Shown here piece by piece: positions 17,182-25,927 of a stretch of 64,000 bases of DNA (within the stretch, counting starts at the first letter, position 1; each line of letters opens with the position of its first letter). Source of the DNA: an uncultured Ruminococcus sp. (GTDB lineage: Bacteria; Bacillota; Clostridia; Oscillospirales; Acutalibacteraceae); the NCBI GenBank assembly GCA_902785425.1, contig CACZYP010000010.1:1-64000 (forward strand), read 5' to 3'. The position numbers were made by a program, and so were the translations under genes. The notes beneath the pieces were generated by a model. That model worked only from the letters and a program-made list of their open reading frames with translations. It did no database searches and had not been told where the DNA came from.

Positions 17182-17952
17182 ATGGAAAACGACAAGCTAA
17201 TTATCGGCGGGCGCAGTTTTGATTCCCGCTTTATCCTCGGTTCCGGCAAGTATTCTCTCTCTTTGATCGAAGCTGCCGTGAAGCATGCAGGCGCCGAGAT
17301 AATCACCTGCGCAGTTCGCCGTGCAAATACGAAAGAACAGGAGAATATCCTCGATTTTATCCCGAAAGGCGTAACTCTGCTGCCGAATACATCGGGCGCA
17401 CGAAACGCAAAGGAAGCCGTAAGGATAGCAAGGCTCGCCCGTGAGCTTGGCTGCGGCGATTTTATCAAAATAGAGATCATGCGAGACACAAAGTATCTGC
17501 TGCCCGATAATTCCGAAACGGTAAAAGCAACAGAGATCCTCGCAAAAGAAGGCTTCATCGTCATGCCGTATATGTATCCCGACCTCAATACGGCACGTGA
17601 TCTTGTAAACGCAGGAGCCGCATCTGTAATGCCGCTCGCTTCGCCTATCGGCTCGAACAAAGGCCTTGCAACGAAAGACTTCATTCAGATACTTATAGAT
17701 GAGATCGATCTGCCGATCATCGTTGACGCAGGTATAGGCCGCCCCTCGCAGGCTTGCGAAGCTATGGAAATGGGCGCTGCTGCCGTAATGTCGAACACGG
17801 CGCTTGCAACGGCGGGCGACCTGCCCATGATGGCGAGCGCATTCAAAAAAGCCGTTGAAGCAGGCAGACAGGCGTATCTTTCGGGGCTTGGCAGAGTGCT
17901 TGTCAGAGGCTCGGCACCGTCCGACACTCTCATCGGATTTTTGCACGACTAA
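17182..17952 (+). CDS. thiG: Thiazole synthase ThiG
   Basis: A 256-residue TIM-barrel enzyme that joins deoxyxylulose phosphate, dehydroglycine and ThiS thiocarboxylate to form the thiazole phosphate of thiamine. Family segments seen: [20 protein letters not shown], a lysine in IKIEIMRD (about 95) that fits the Schiff-base position, and [19 protein letters not shown] with the phosphate-binding GLGRVL end region. ATG 17182 follows GAAAGGA; the extra frame from 17119 lies in the repeat. Confidence 0.93.
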   Translation: MENDKLIIGGRSFDSRFILGSGKYSLSLIEAAVKHAGAEIITCAVRRANTKEQENILDFIPKGVTLLPNTSGARNAKEAVRIARLARELGCGDFIKIEIMRDTKYLLPDNSETVKATEILAKEGFIVMPYMYPDLNTARDLVNAGAASVMPLASPIGSNKGLATKDFIQILIDEIDLPIIVDAGIGRPSQACEAMEMGAAAVMSNTALATAGDLPMMASAFKKAVEAGRQAYLSGLGRVLVRGSAPSDTLIGFLHD

Positions 17953-17963
17953 GGAGACAGCTA

Positions 17964-19214
17964 ATGGAAAATCAGTTTTTTGTCGATTCGCAGGCGCTTT
18001 CCGAAGCTGCGCTGAAACGAAAGCATACGCTCGAATCAGACCCGTCATCACGAACGGATCATATGGAGTATATGCCGGGGCAGGAGAAGATAAACTCCGA
18101 CATCTGCGAAAAGGTAATGTCTGCCGTTGACAGCTTCGATGCGTCAAAGTATACCGCCTCTGACGTTATGCGTGCTCTTCAAAAGGATCATTTGCAGGTT
18201 GAAGATCTCAAAGCGCTGCTCTCCCCTGCCGCCGAGCCGTTTCTTGAAAAGATGGCAGAGCGTGCAAGAATAGAAACACGAAAGCATTTCGGCAACACTG
18301 TCTATCTCTTTACGCCGCTCTATATTGCGAACTACTGCGAAAACTACTGCGTTTACTGCGGCTTCAACTGCTACAACAACATCAGGCGAATGAAGCTTTC
18401 TTTTGAGCAGATAGAGCATGAGATGCAGATCATCTCCGAAAGCGGTATGGAGGAGATACTTATCCTCACAGGTGAGAGCCGCTCTCAGAGCAACATCGAG
18501 TATATCGGTCAGGCATGCAGACTTGCAAGAAAATATTTCCGTATGGTAGGCGTGGAGATATACCCCGTCAATGTAGATGAGTACCGCTATCTGCACGAGT
18601 GCGGCGTAGATTACGTGACCGTGTTTCAGGAAACGTATGACACAGAAAAATACGAGCAGTTACATCTTGCAGGGCACAAGCGTGTATGGCCGTATCGCTT
18701 TGATGCACAGGAGCGTGCCCTTATGGGCGGTATGAGAGGCGTTGCAGGCTCCGCTCTGCTCGGCTTATCGGATTTCAGAAAAGACGCTCTTGCCTCTGCG
18801 CTGCACATGTATTACTTACAGCGAAAATATCCCCATGCGGAAATATCGCTCTCATGCCCTCGCCTGCGCCCCATCATAAACAACGGCAGGATAAACCCGC
18901 AGGACGTAGGCGAACGCCAGCTTTGCCAGATAATCTGCGCCTACAGGATATTCCTTCCGTTTGCAGGCATAACCGTTTCTTCAAGGGAAAGCGAAAGCTT
19001 CAGAAACGGCATTGTAAAAATAGCCGCAACGAAGATCTCGGCCGGCGTGTCAACGGGTATCGGCGACCATGAAAGCAAGTACACGGGAAAGGAAGAAAGC
19101 ACCGCAGGCGACGAGCAGTTTGAGATAAACGACTCACGAAGCCTTGAAAAGATGTATCACGATATGTCGGAAGAGGGCTTGCAGCCGGTGCTCAATGATT
19201 ACCTGTATGTCTGA
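17964..19214 (+). CDS. thiH: 2-iminoacetate synthase (tyrosine lyase) ThiH
   Basis: A 416-residue radical SAM enzyme. It cleaves tyrosine to dehydroglycine, the glycine-derived part of the thiazole ring, in the oxygen-independent pathway. The cluster motif is in YCENYCVYCGFNC near residues 119-130 (CxxxCxxC). The C-terminal BATS region is present (KISAGVSTGIGDHES). It is 11 nt after thiG and overlaps the next gene. ThiH rather than the oxidase ThiO fits an anaerobe. Confidence 0.94.
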   Translation: MENQFFVDSQALSEAALKRKHTLESDPSSRTDHMEYMPGQEKINSDICEKVMSAVDSFDASKYTASDVMRALQKDHLQVEDLKALLSPAAEPFLEKMAERARIETRKHFGNTVYLFTPLYIANYCENYCVYCGFNCYNNIRRMKLSFEQIEHEMQIISESGMEEILILTGESRSQSNIEYIGQACRLARKYFRMVGVEIYPVNVDEYRYLHECGVDYVTVFQETYDTEKYEQLHLAGHKRVWPYRFDAQERALMGGMRGVAGSALLGLSDFRKDALASALHMYYLQRKYPHAEISLSCPRLRPIINNGRINPQDVGERQLCQIICAYRIFLPFAGITVSSRESESFRNGIVKIAATKISAGVSTGIGDHESKYTGKEESTAGDEQFEINDSRSLEKMYHDMSEEGLQPVLNDYLYV

Positions 19215-19815
19215 GATGATCTGCGTAACGAACCGCCTTTTGTGCAGGGGCGATCTTATCGGGCGCATTGAAGATATCGCAAAGTGCCGCCCCTGCGGCA
19301 TAATACTTCGTGAAAAAGATCTTCCGGCAGAGGAGTACCTTTCCCTTGCCGAACGTGTATATGAGATATGCGAAAAATACGGCGTTCGGTGTATTCTTCA
19401 CAGCTTTGCACAGGCGGCTGTATCGATCGGCTGTGATAATATACATATGCCGCTTCCAATGCTTAAGAAAATGACGGAAGAAGGAAAAGCAAGGTTTACT
19501 CATATCGGTGCATCATGCCACTCTTTAACGGAAGCACAAGAAGCCGTTGAAAAAGGCGCTGACTATCTCATAGCAGGCCATATATTTGCAACGGACTGCA
19601 AAAAAGGGCTGCCCGGAAGAGGAACGGATTTTCTGCGTGAAATATGCTCGCATGTTGATGTGCCTGTGTATGCTATAGGCGGCATCACGCCCGATAATAT
19701 AAGCGAAGTCCTGCAAACGGGCGCAAAAGGCGTGTGCGTAATGAGCGGAATCATGCAGTGCAGCGACGTTTCGGCATATCTTGCCGCACTCGGAAAGGAT
19801 AAAATGCATGGATAG
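19207..19815 (+). CDS. tenI: Thiazole tautomerase TenI (ThiE-like)
   Basis: A 202-residue ThiE-superfamily barrel. The segment AGHIFATDCKKGLPGRG near residues 122-138 is the TenI signature, where a His aromatises the thiazole made by ThiG; true ThiE has GALFPSPTKK-type sequence there. ILREKDL and an IGGITPDN phosphate site are kept. The start at 19207 lies inside the end of thiH, and its stop overlaps the thiE start. The pair therefore holds one tautomerase and one TMP synthase, rather than a duplicated synthase. Confidence 0.82.
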   Translation: MSEMICVTNRLLCRGDLIGRIEDIAKCRPCGIILREKDLPAEEYLSLAERVYEICEKYGVRCILHSFAQAAVSIGCDNIHMPLPMLKKMTEEGKARFTHIGASCHSLTEAQEAVEKGADYLIAGHIFATDCKKGLPGRGTDFLREICSHVDVPVYAIGGITPDNISEVLQTGAKGVCVMSGIMQCSDVSAYLAALGKDKMHG

Positions 19816-20446
19816 ATCAAAGCTATTGATATATACGATCACGGACAGAAAATGTATCGGAAAACGGGATCTTTATGAGTCTGTCGAAAAAGCCCTCAGA
19901 GGCGGCGCCCGGACGGTACAGCTGCGTGAAAAGGAACTGAACGAAAACGAACTGATAAAAGAAGCAGTACAGCTAAAGAAGCTCTGCGAACAATACGGTG
20001 CTCTGCTCATCATAAACGACAACTATAAGGCTGCTTTGAAAGCAGACGCAGACGGCGTTCACGTCGGGATAGAGGACGCACCCGTATCTGAAATAAGAAA
20101 GACTGCCCCCAAAGGCTTTATCATCGGCGCTACGGCAAAAACTGTCGAACAGGCACAGCTTGCCGAAGCATCGGGCGCAGATTATCTCGGAGTAGGTGCG
20201 CTCTTCCCCTCGCCCACAAAGAAAAACGCCCTAAGGATAACGAGTGACGATTTCCGAAAGATCGCCGCAAGTGTAAATATCCCTGCCGTTGCTATAGGCG
20301 GCATAGACAAAGACAACATAAGAAGCCTTAAAGGTATCGGCGCTGTTGGTGCGGCGCTTGTGTCGGCTGTATTCGGCGCAGAAGATATAGAAGCCGCAGC
20401 ATCTCAGATGAAAGAACTCTGCCACGAGGTATTTGAAAATGCGTAA
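19808..20446 (+). CDS. thiE: Thiamine phosphate synthase ThiE
   Basis: A 212-residue barrel that couples HMP-PP with thiazole phosphate to give thiamine monophosphate. Visible residues: VQLREKEL (about 36-43), LIINDNYKAAL, ADGVHVG, GATAKTVEQAQLAEASGADY, VGALFPSPTKKNA and AIGGIDKDN. ATG 19808 overlaps the tenI stop; its own stop overlaps thiD, showing tight translational coupling through tenI-thiE-thiD. Confidence 0.92.
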   Translation: MDRSKLLIYTITDRKCIGKRDLYESVEKALRGGARTVQLREKELNENELIKEAVQLKKLCEQYGALLIINDNYKAALKADADGVHVGIEDAPVSEIRKTAPKGFIIGATAKTVEQAQLAEASGADYLGVGALFPSPTKKNALRITSDDFRKIAASVNIPAVAIGGIDKDNIRSLKGIGAVGAALVSAVFGAEDIEAAASQMKELCHEVFENA

Positions 20447-21245
20447 AAAACCGACAGCACTCACGATAGCAGGCAGTGACCCCACAGCAGGCGCAGGCAT
20501 ACAGGCAGACATCAAGACTATGACGGCGAACGGAGTGTACGCCATGAGTGCCGTAACTGCGCTCACAGCACAGAACACCACAGGCGTTTCGGCTATTATG
20601 GAAGCGACGCCCGATTTCCTTGCAAAAGAGCTTGACTGCATTTTCACTGACATATTCCCCGACGCCGTCAAGATAGGAATGGTCTCGTCTGCACCGCTTA
20701 TCGAAGTGATCGCAGAGAGGCTTAAAAAGTACGGCGCAAAGCACATCGTTCTCGACCCCGTTATGGTTTCCTCAAGCGGAACTGCGCTGCTTGAAGCGCA
20801 GGCGCTCACAACGCTGTGCAGCCGCCTTATACCGCTTGCACAGCTGATAACGCCGAATATCCCCGAAGCGGAGCTGCTCACGAAAAAGCGCATCAGAACG
20901 CCCGATGACATGGAGCGTGCGGCGCTGGAGATATCACAAAAATACAGCGTTTCCGTACTTCTGAAAGGCGGCCACAGCATCGGCAGGGCTAACGATTTTC
21001 TGCTCACTGAAAGCAGCGGAACGTGGATACACGGAAAGCGCATAAACAACCCGAACACACACGGCACAGGCTGCACACTGTCGAGCGCTGTTGCGGCAAA
21101 TCTTGCAAAGGGCTACTCGCTGCACGACTCGGTACACCGTGCAAAGGAATACATAACGGGAGCGCTCTCGGCAATGCTCGACCTCGGCAAAGGCAGCGGC
21201 CCGATGGACCATGCGTTTGATGTTAAGAGTAAGTTTATGGAGTAA
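20439..21245 (+). CDS. thiD: Hydroxymethylpyrimidine (phosphate) kinase ThiD
   Basis: A 268-residue ribokinase-fold kinase that phosphorylates HMP and HMP-P. Motifs: IAGSDPTAGAGIQADIKT at the N-terminus, VLDPVMVSSSGTALL (about 106-120), LLKGGHS and NTHGTGCTLSSAVAANLAKG (about 205-224), where the Asp/Cys region of the anion hole sits. The ATG at 20439 overlaps thiE. A family 1 repeat follows within 10 nt of the stop. Confidence 0.93.
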   Translation: MRKKPTALTIAGSDPTAGAGIQADIKTMTANGVYAMSAVTALTAQNTTGVSAIMEATPDFLAKELDCIFTDIFPDAVKIGMVSSAPLIEVIAERLKKYGAKHIVLDPVMVSSSGTALLEAQALTTLCSRLIPLAQLITPNIPEAELLTKKRIRTPDDMERAALEISQKYSVSVLLKGGHSIGRANDFLLTESSGTWIHGKRINNPNTHGTGCTLSSAVAANLAKGYSLHDSVHRAKEYITGALSAMLDLGKGSGPMDHAFDVKSKFME

Positions 21246-21253
21246 ACGCTTTC

Positions 21254-21437
21254 AAATTGAAAATTGAAAATGGAAAATGGAAAATTGCGGAAGCACTTCG
21301 TGCTTGATTTATATTAGTTTATTCAGACTTGTAGTTTATCTCTCTGTGGCGAATGAAGTGTGAATTTGGGATAGCTAATATAATCCAACTCGCCGCAGGC
21401 GAGTTCCATAATTGTCAATTATCAATTGTCAATTATA
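21254..21437. repeat. Family 1 repeat between thiD and thiC
   Basis: Left edge AAATTGAAAATTGAAAATGG, a GAAGCACTTCGTGCTT palindrome, a second AACTCGCCGCAGGCGAGTT palindrome near 21388 and the right edge TTGTCAATTATCAATTGTCAATTATA. No second TPP riboswitch was found in this gap, so thiC probably depends on the promoter upstream of thiS. Confidence 0.85.
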
Positions 21438-21518
21438 ATAACTCCGCACTCACTAACGGCGCTCCGTATCTGCTTTCCCCAAAATAAGAATAATCAAACC
21501 TATCAAGGAGAATTTCGT

Positions 21519-22832
21519 ATGAGAAATTACGCTACACAAATGGAAGCGGCTAAAATGGGTATCATCACGCCCGAAATGAAAACAGTCGCCGAAAAAGAAT
21601 ATATCGACCCCGAAAAGCTTCGTGCGCTCGTGGCAAAGGGCGAAGTCGCAATTCCCTGCAATGTCCGCCATACGGCGATTTCCCCCGAGGGTATCGGCAC
21701 AAATATGCGTACAAAGATAAATGTAAATCTCGGCATTTCAGGTGACGCCAACAACTACGACGTCGAGATGCAGAAAGTCGAGCTTGCGCATAAATTCGGC
21801 GCAGAAGCTATAATGGATCTGAGCAACTACGGCAAGACTAATACGTTCCGCAAAAAGCTCGTCGAGACTTCCCCTGCAATGATCGGCACCGTTCCGATGT
21901 ACGACGCTATCGGCTATCTTGAAAAGGATCTGCTTGAAATAACGGCGCAGGATTTTCTGAAAGTCGTCCGTGCGCACGCCGAAGAAGGCGTTGACTTCAT
22001 GACGATACACGCAGGCATCAACAGAAGAGCCGTTGAAGCGTTCATGCGTGAGGGCAGAAAGATGAATATCGTCTCACGAGGCGGCTCGCTGCTGTTTGCC
22101 TGGATGATGATGACGGGCAACGAGAACCCGTTCTATGAATACTACGACGAAGTCCTCGATATCCTTCGTGAGTTCGACGTAACTATAAGCCTCGGAGACG
22201 CACTGCGCCCCGGCTGTATCGATGATGCAACAGACGCAGGTCAGATATCGGAGCTTATCGAGCTTGGCGCTCTTACTCTGCGTGCATGGGAAAAGGACGT
22301 TCAGGTCATGGTAGAGGGACCGGGACACATGGCAATGAATGAGATAGCTGCAAATATGAAGCTGCAAAAGCGCATCTGTCACAATGCCCCTTTTTACGTG
22401 TTGGGACCTCTCGTTACCGACATCTTCCCAGGCTACGATCATATAACATCTGCGATAGGCGGCGCTATAGCTGCGGCAAACGGCGCCGATTTCCTGTGCT
22501 ACGTAACTCCTGCGGAGCATCTTCGCCTGCCGGACACAAATGACGTTAAAGAGGGCATTATTGCGAGCAGGATAGCCGCTCACGCTGCCGACATCGCAAA
22601 GGGAATCCCCCACGCCCGTGACAAGGACAACGAAATGGCAGAAGCACGCCACGCCGTTGACTGGGAGAAAATGTTCGACATCGCCGTAGACGGCGAAAAA
22701 GCACGCCGTTACTTTGAAAGCACACCGCCTGCCGACCGCCACACATGCTCGATGTGCGGCAAAATGTGCGCCGTAAGAACGACGAACATGATACTTGCAG
22801 GAGAAAAAGTTGAGTTCTGCACTGAAAAATAA
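21519..22832 (+). CDS. thiC: HMP-P synthase ThiC
   Basis: A 437-residue radical SAM enzyme that rearranges aminoimidazole ribotide into the pyrimidine of thiamine. The Fe-S cluster motif is at the C-terminus, CSMCGKMC (CxxCx4C class). Conserved stretches such as [25 protein letters not shown] and [21 protein letters not shown] are present. It is the shorter, clostridial form without the N-terminal extension of Escherichia coli ThiC. The start at 21519 follows CAAGGAG. Last gene of the operon, with a strong terminator after it. Confidence 0.95.
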   Translation: MRNYATQMEAAKMGIITPEMKTVAEKEYIDPEKLRALVAKGEVAIPCNVRHTAISPEGIGTNMRTKINVNLGISGDANNYDVEMQKVELAHKFGAEAIMDLSNYGKTNTFRKKLVETSPAMIGTVPMYDAIGYLEKDLLEITAQDFLKVVRAHAEEGVDFMTIHAGINRRAVEAFMREGRKMNIVSRGGSLLFAWMMMTGNENPFYEYYDEVLDILREFDVTISLGDALRPGCIDDATDAGQISELIELGALTLRAWEKDVQVMVEGPGHMAMNEIAANMKLQKRICHNAPFYVLGPLVTDIFPGYDHITSAIGGAIAAANGADFLCYVTPAEHLRLPDTNDVKEGIIASRIAAHAADIAKGIPHARDKDNEMAEARHAVDWEKMFDIAVDGEKARRYFESTPPADRHTCSMCGKMCAVRTTNMILAGEKVEFCTEK

Positions 22833-22860
22833 ACCACGCACAAGCGCACGAAAACAAGAA

Positions 22861-22895
22861 AAAAAGCCGCCGGCACAACGCCGAGCGGCTTTTTT
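22861..22895. terminator. Intrinsic terminator of the thiamine operon
   Basis: A long stem, AAAAAGCCGC-CGGC with GCCG-A-GCGGCTTTTT, 5-nt loop and one bulged A, ending in a T run. Its A-rich left side lets it work for the opposing gene too. Confidence 0.88.
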
Positions 22896-22896
22896 A

Positions 22897-22958
22897 ATGG
22901 AAAATTGAAAATGGAAAAATTACGGTCAGGCTCGCTTGGCTCGCCGTTTTTATTGTGG
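22897..22958. repeat. Family 1 half repeat, left of the nitrilase gene
   Basis: Left edge AATGGAAAATTGAAAATGG plus a GGCTCGCTTGGCTCGCC palindrome, then the TTTTTATTGTGGAA seen also near 13514. The right half of the element is missing here. Confidence 0.7.
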
Positions 22959-22962
22959 AACG

Positions 22963-24582
22963 TCAGATCTCGGGGGCAGTCATTGTACCGATCAGATACT
23001 CAATGTTATTTCGCCAGCAAGCTTTCATACCGGGCTTATTCTTCCATATCGCCTCGGGTCCGCTTGTTCTTGAAAGATCGATCCCAAATTCGCCATTCTC
23101 AGACCTAACCACTTGCGCTGTGCGATTTTTCCCACACTGAAAGCACTTTTTTACACTCGGTGAATCGAGTATCACCGCACAGTAGTTTTCCATCGAGCGA
23201 ACTTTCAGGATAAGTGAAAGCTTTGTCATATAGAAATACTCGCCCAACTCACTCCAATGATTGATAATGATATAGCGCTTGTTTTTTATCCCCTTTAAGC
23301 GATAATCATATAATAAAGGCAACACCTTTTCGGGCTTCATTATATCTGCACCGTCTACCATACATAAAACTATATTTTCATCATTGTGAGTAAATACTCT
23401 AATGTTGTGAGCAACAGCCTTTCCCTGAGCCGAAAACTCTGCAACAGCATTCTCTTTGATAAATAAGGTCTGATACTTGTTAGGCTTTTCTTTTTGATTA
23501 ACACTTTGATCTTCTTCTGTTGTTCCGTCATAATCGGACGTATCATATACGTAAACAGCTCCCGAAGTGTTTCTGTTTTCGGGTCTGCTGCCATCAATCA
23601 GCCGAAGAGGCATCTCCTTGCCCTCCGGTGTAAATCCAAACACATAGTTGTGAGTATTATCTCCGTCGAAGCCTCCCATTGTAACAAATGAAAAGCAATG
23701 ATTCTCTATCGATCTTGCCTTGTTATACTTATTCCATTTATCATAGATGACATCTCCGCCCGTGCTGTTCAGAATGATATCTACACCATTGAGACCGTAC
23801 TTCCTGCTAAACATAGCATGGTTGCAGTCATAGCATATCGTATGACCTATACGCCAACCTTTATAAATGATCGGCTCAAATGCGTTTTTTATGTATTCGG
23901 AATAGTTTTTCAGCTCGCAAGCGGAATAATCTGTCATAGTATGCTTTATGTAGCTTTTTTTAACAGTATCGCTGCCCTGTGCGAAAGCGTTCGCATAGAA
24001 ACTCATGATAATCCCGTTAATGTCTTTACCGCAAAAAACAACAGCCTTGCCTATTTCCTCACTGAGTGAAAGAGCTTTATTGAAGAGATGATCCGCCTGC
24101 ATTTCATTCAAAAAATCAGAGCGTTCCATTTCATCTTCAAAAGGCACATAAGAGCATTCCGGCAAAACGAGAATATCTATATCCGACTTTTTCACTTGCT
24201 CCATTGCTATTTCAAAGCATCTCTTGTTTTGAAAGCCATATGTTTGCAGATAAAGCCCCACTCTTATATCAGCTTTATCGCTGTATACTTTTCTTGCCCT
24301 TTTAGGGTGCGTATTTACATTTTTATGCACGTACCGGACTTCAAAGCCTAATCTATCAAAAAAACGAACGGACTCAGCCCCTCCCGAGTAATCCGCCTTG
24401 CTGATCTCTTCACCGAAATGTATCTTATATGCCATTCCTCTGATATGCTTTGCGGGATACTTCTTTGATTTATACAAGAGAAAAGTCGATCTCGCTTCCG
24501 GGTACTCCGACTGTTCGGAATCAAATACTTCTATAGCCTTGATCACATCTTCTCTTGTGATCTCGTTCCAACTGTTCTTCAT
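22963..24582 (-). CDS. Nitrilase-family enzyme with ScoMcrA-like head domain
   Basis: A protein of 539 residues. The first about 80 residues (ITREDVIKAIEVFD, YPAKHIRGMAYKIH, ADYSGGAESVRFFDRLGFEV) resemble the N-terminal head domain of ScoMcrA-type modification-dependent restriction enzymes and related HNH nucleases. Residues about 100-330 are a carbon-nitrogen hydrolase: candidate catalytic Glu in LVLPECSYVP, Lys in SYIKHTM and Cys in TICYDCNHAMFSRKYG. About 200 further residues contain a second, degenerate repeat of the fold (NIVLCMVDGADIMKPEKVLPLLYDYR). ATG 24582 follows GGGG. It has no metabolic partner nearby and lies between two half repeats. A defence role is possible, since nitrilase domains occur in DRT1 reverse-transcriptase systems, but is inferred. 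Substrate unknown. Confidence 0.7.
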   Translation of the reverse strand: MKNSWNEITREDVIKAIEVFDSEQSEYPEARSTFLLYKSKKYPAKHIRGMAYKIHFGEEISKADYSGGAESVRFFDRLGFEVRYVHKNVNTHPKRARKVYSDKADIRVGLYLQTYGFQNKRCFEIAMEQVKKSDIDILVLPECSYVPFEDEMERSDFLNEMQADHLFNKALSLSEEIGKAVVFCGKDINGIIMSFYANAFAQGSDTVKKSYIKHTMTDYSACELKNYSEYIKNAFEPIIYKGWRIGHTICYDCNHAMFSRKYGLNGVDIILNSTGGDVIYDKWNKYNKARSIENHCFSFVTMGGFDGDNTHNYVFGFTPEGKEMPLRLIDGSRPENRNTSGAVYVYDTSDYDGTTEEDQSVNQKEKPNKYQTLFIKENAVAEFSAQGKAVAHNIRVFTHNDENIVLCMVDGADIMKPEKVLPLLYDYRLKGIKNKRYIIINHWSELGEYFYMTKLSLILKVRSMENYCAVILDSPSVKKCFQCGKNRTAQVVRSENGEFGIDLSRTSGPEAIWKNKPGMKACWRNNIEYLIGTMTAPEI

Positions 24583-24627
24583 CTTTATCACACCCCAAAA
24601 CACTCAAAATGTGATTAACCTATACAC

Positions 24628-24683
24628 CAATATAAACCAGGAGCGAAGCGACTCCGCAATTTTCCATTTTCCATTTTCAATTT
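24628..24683. repeat. Family 1 half repeat, right of the nitrilase gene
   Basis: CAATATAAACCAGGAGCGAA, GCGACTCCG, then TTTTCCATTTTCCATTTTCAATTT. It is the right half of the element whose left half is at 22897. It overlaps the last Asn codon and stop of azlD. Confidence 0.8.
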
Positions 24684-24979
24684 AAAAAGACTCCCGCCGC
24701 AAACACCGCAGCAGCTGCTGCTATCGCTACAGCGATGAGCGGAAGATCGAGGTATGCAAGCACCAGAGCAACTATAGTTCCGATGATCGCCGTTGTCATA
24801 TTGCCCGTACTGAAAAAAATCGCAGGGATAGTCATTGCGCTGAGAACAGCGTAAGGCATATAGTGAAGAAAGCTCTTGATATACACCGATTCAATTTTCT
24901 TTGTAAAAAACGCAAACGGTATCATACGCACAAGGTAAGTAACCCCTGCCATGACGGCTATGTATAATGCTATGGCCAT
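24677..24979 (-). CDS. azlD: AzlD-family branched-chain amino acid exporter subunit
   Basis: About 100 residues with four hydrophobic helices, the small membrane partner of AzlC in export of branched-chain amino acids and their analogues. Motif: TYLVRMIPFAFF near the start. ATG 24979 sits 9 nt after AAAGGGG; a TTG at 24988 is an alternative. The final Asn and stop (AATTGA) come from a repeat. About 250 bp of repeat separates it from azlC, its usual immediate neighbour. Confidence 0.85.
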   Translation of the reverse strand: MAIALYIAVMAGVTYLVRMIPFAFFTKKIESVYIKSFLHYMPYAVLSAMTIPAIFFSTGNMTTAIIGTIVALVLAYLDLPLIAVAIAAAAAVFAAGVFLN

Positions 24980-25000
24980 TCTATACAACCCCTTTGTGAA

Positions 25001-25218
25001 ATTGAAAATGGAAAATTGCGGAAGCGGCTTCGCCGCTTGGATTTGTATTAGTTCTCAAAAAGCCGTACTTCATTCGCTAACGAGAGATATGTGTAAAGTC
25101 TGAATAAACCAATATAAATTCAAGCACGCAGTGCTTCCGAAATTGTCCATTGTCAATTGTCCATTGTCAATTATAAAAAAACCGAGCGCAGCGAGGCTGA
25201 CCGCAATTTTCCATTTGA
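25001..25218. repeat. Family 1 repeats splitting azlC and azlD
   Basis: One complete element (AATTGAAAATGGAAAATTGCGG, palindrome GAAGCGGCTTCGCCGCTT, right edge ATTGTCAATTGTCCATTGTCAATT ending about 25173) and a second, partial one (GACCGCAATTTTCCATTT) up to the azlC stop. No gene is seen in this gap. Confidence 0.85.
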
Positions 25219-25228
25219 TAAGCGAGCT

Positions 25229-25927
25229 TTACTCCTCTTTCACCGGAAAAATCGCCGCCGCCAAAGCTGCTGCTCCTACGGCGCATATAATCACTGCAAA
25301 GCCCGATGAGATCATCGGCAGGAAAAGCTTGCAGGCTATGCTCAGAAGTGCTGCCGCTATCACCGTGAAGAGTATGCTGCGCTGTTTTGACGCAGGCGGT
25401 ACGATTATCGCTATGAACATGCCGTAGATCACGATGCCAAGTGCTGCCGTTACCTGTTCGGGCAGCGCTTTGCCTGCAAATGCGCCTATGAATGTGCCGC
25501 TTACCCAGCCTGAAACGGCTATTGCTGTCATTCCGTACATGTACGCAGGCTTTATCGGCTCTTTGTGTGTCGAGCATACGGCGTATATCTCGTCGGTGAT
25601 GCCGTGCGCTCCTATGAGTCTGTACGGGAATGTGTAGCTTTTATCAAGGTTCTGTGAGAGCGATATGCCCATCAGCGCATAGCGCAGATTTATCGTGAAC
25701 TGCACCGCCGCCATCTCGAAAAGCGAACCTCTTGCGGCGATAACGTCAATGCCTGCCACCTGTCCTGCAGACGTAAGGTTCGTAAGCGATATCATAGACG
25801 CTTCTATGTACGTAAGCCCTGCTCTGACTGCCGAAATGCCGAACGCAAACGACACCGAAAGATACCCTAAAGCGATGGGTATGCCTGCCGCCATGCCGAG
25901 CAGAAAGCTGTTCTTTTTCTTACTCAT
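25229..25927 (-). CDS. azlC: AzlC-family branched-chain amino acid exporter subunit
   Basis: A 232-residue inner-membrane protein with about six helices. Recognisable parts: GIPIALGYLSVSFAFGI, LTNLTSAGQ and LRYALMGISLSQ, all typical of AzlC. It works with AzlD to export branched-chain amino acids. ATG 25927 overlaps the stop of the symporter gene by 4 nt, so import and export functions are coupled in one transcript. Confidence 0.9.
   Translation of the reverse strand: MSKKKNSFLLGMAAGIPIALGYLSVSFAFGISAVRAGLTYIEASMISLTNLTSAGQVAGIDVIAARGSLFEMAAVQFTINLRYALMGISLSQNLDKSYTFPYRLIGAHGITDEIYAVCSTHKEPIKPAYMYGMTAIAVSGWVSGTFIGAFAGKALPEQVTAALGIVIYGMFIAIIVPPASKQRSILFTVIAAALLSIACKLFLPMISSGFAVIICAVGAAALAAAIFPVKEE

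Noticed and set aside
21246..21518. A second riboswitch before thiC
   Set aside because: No CTGAGA or ACCTGATCTGG-type blocks; the gap is filled by a repeat.
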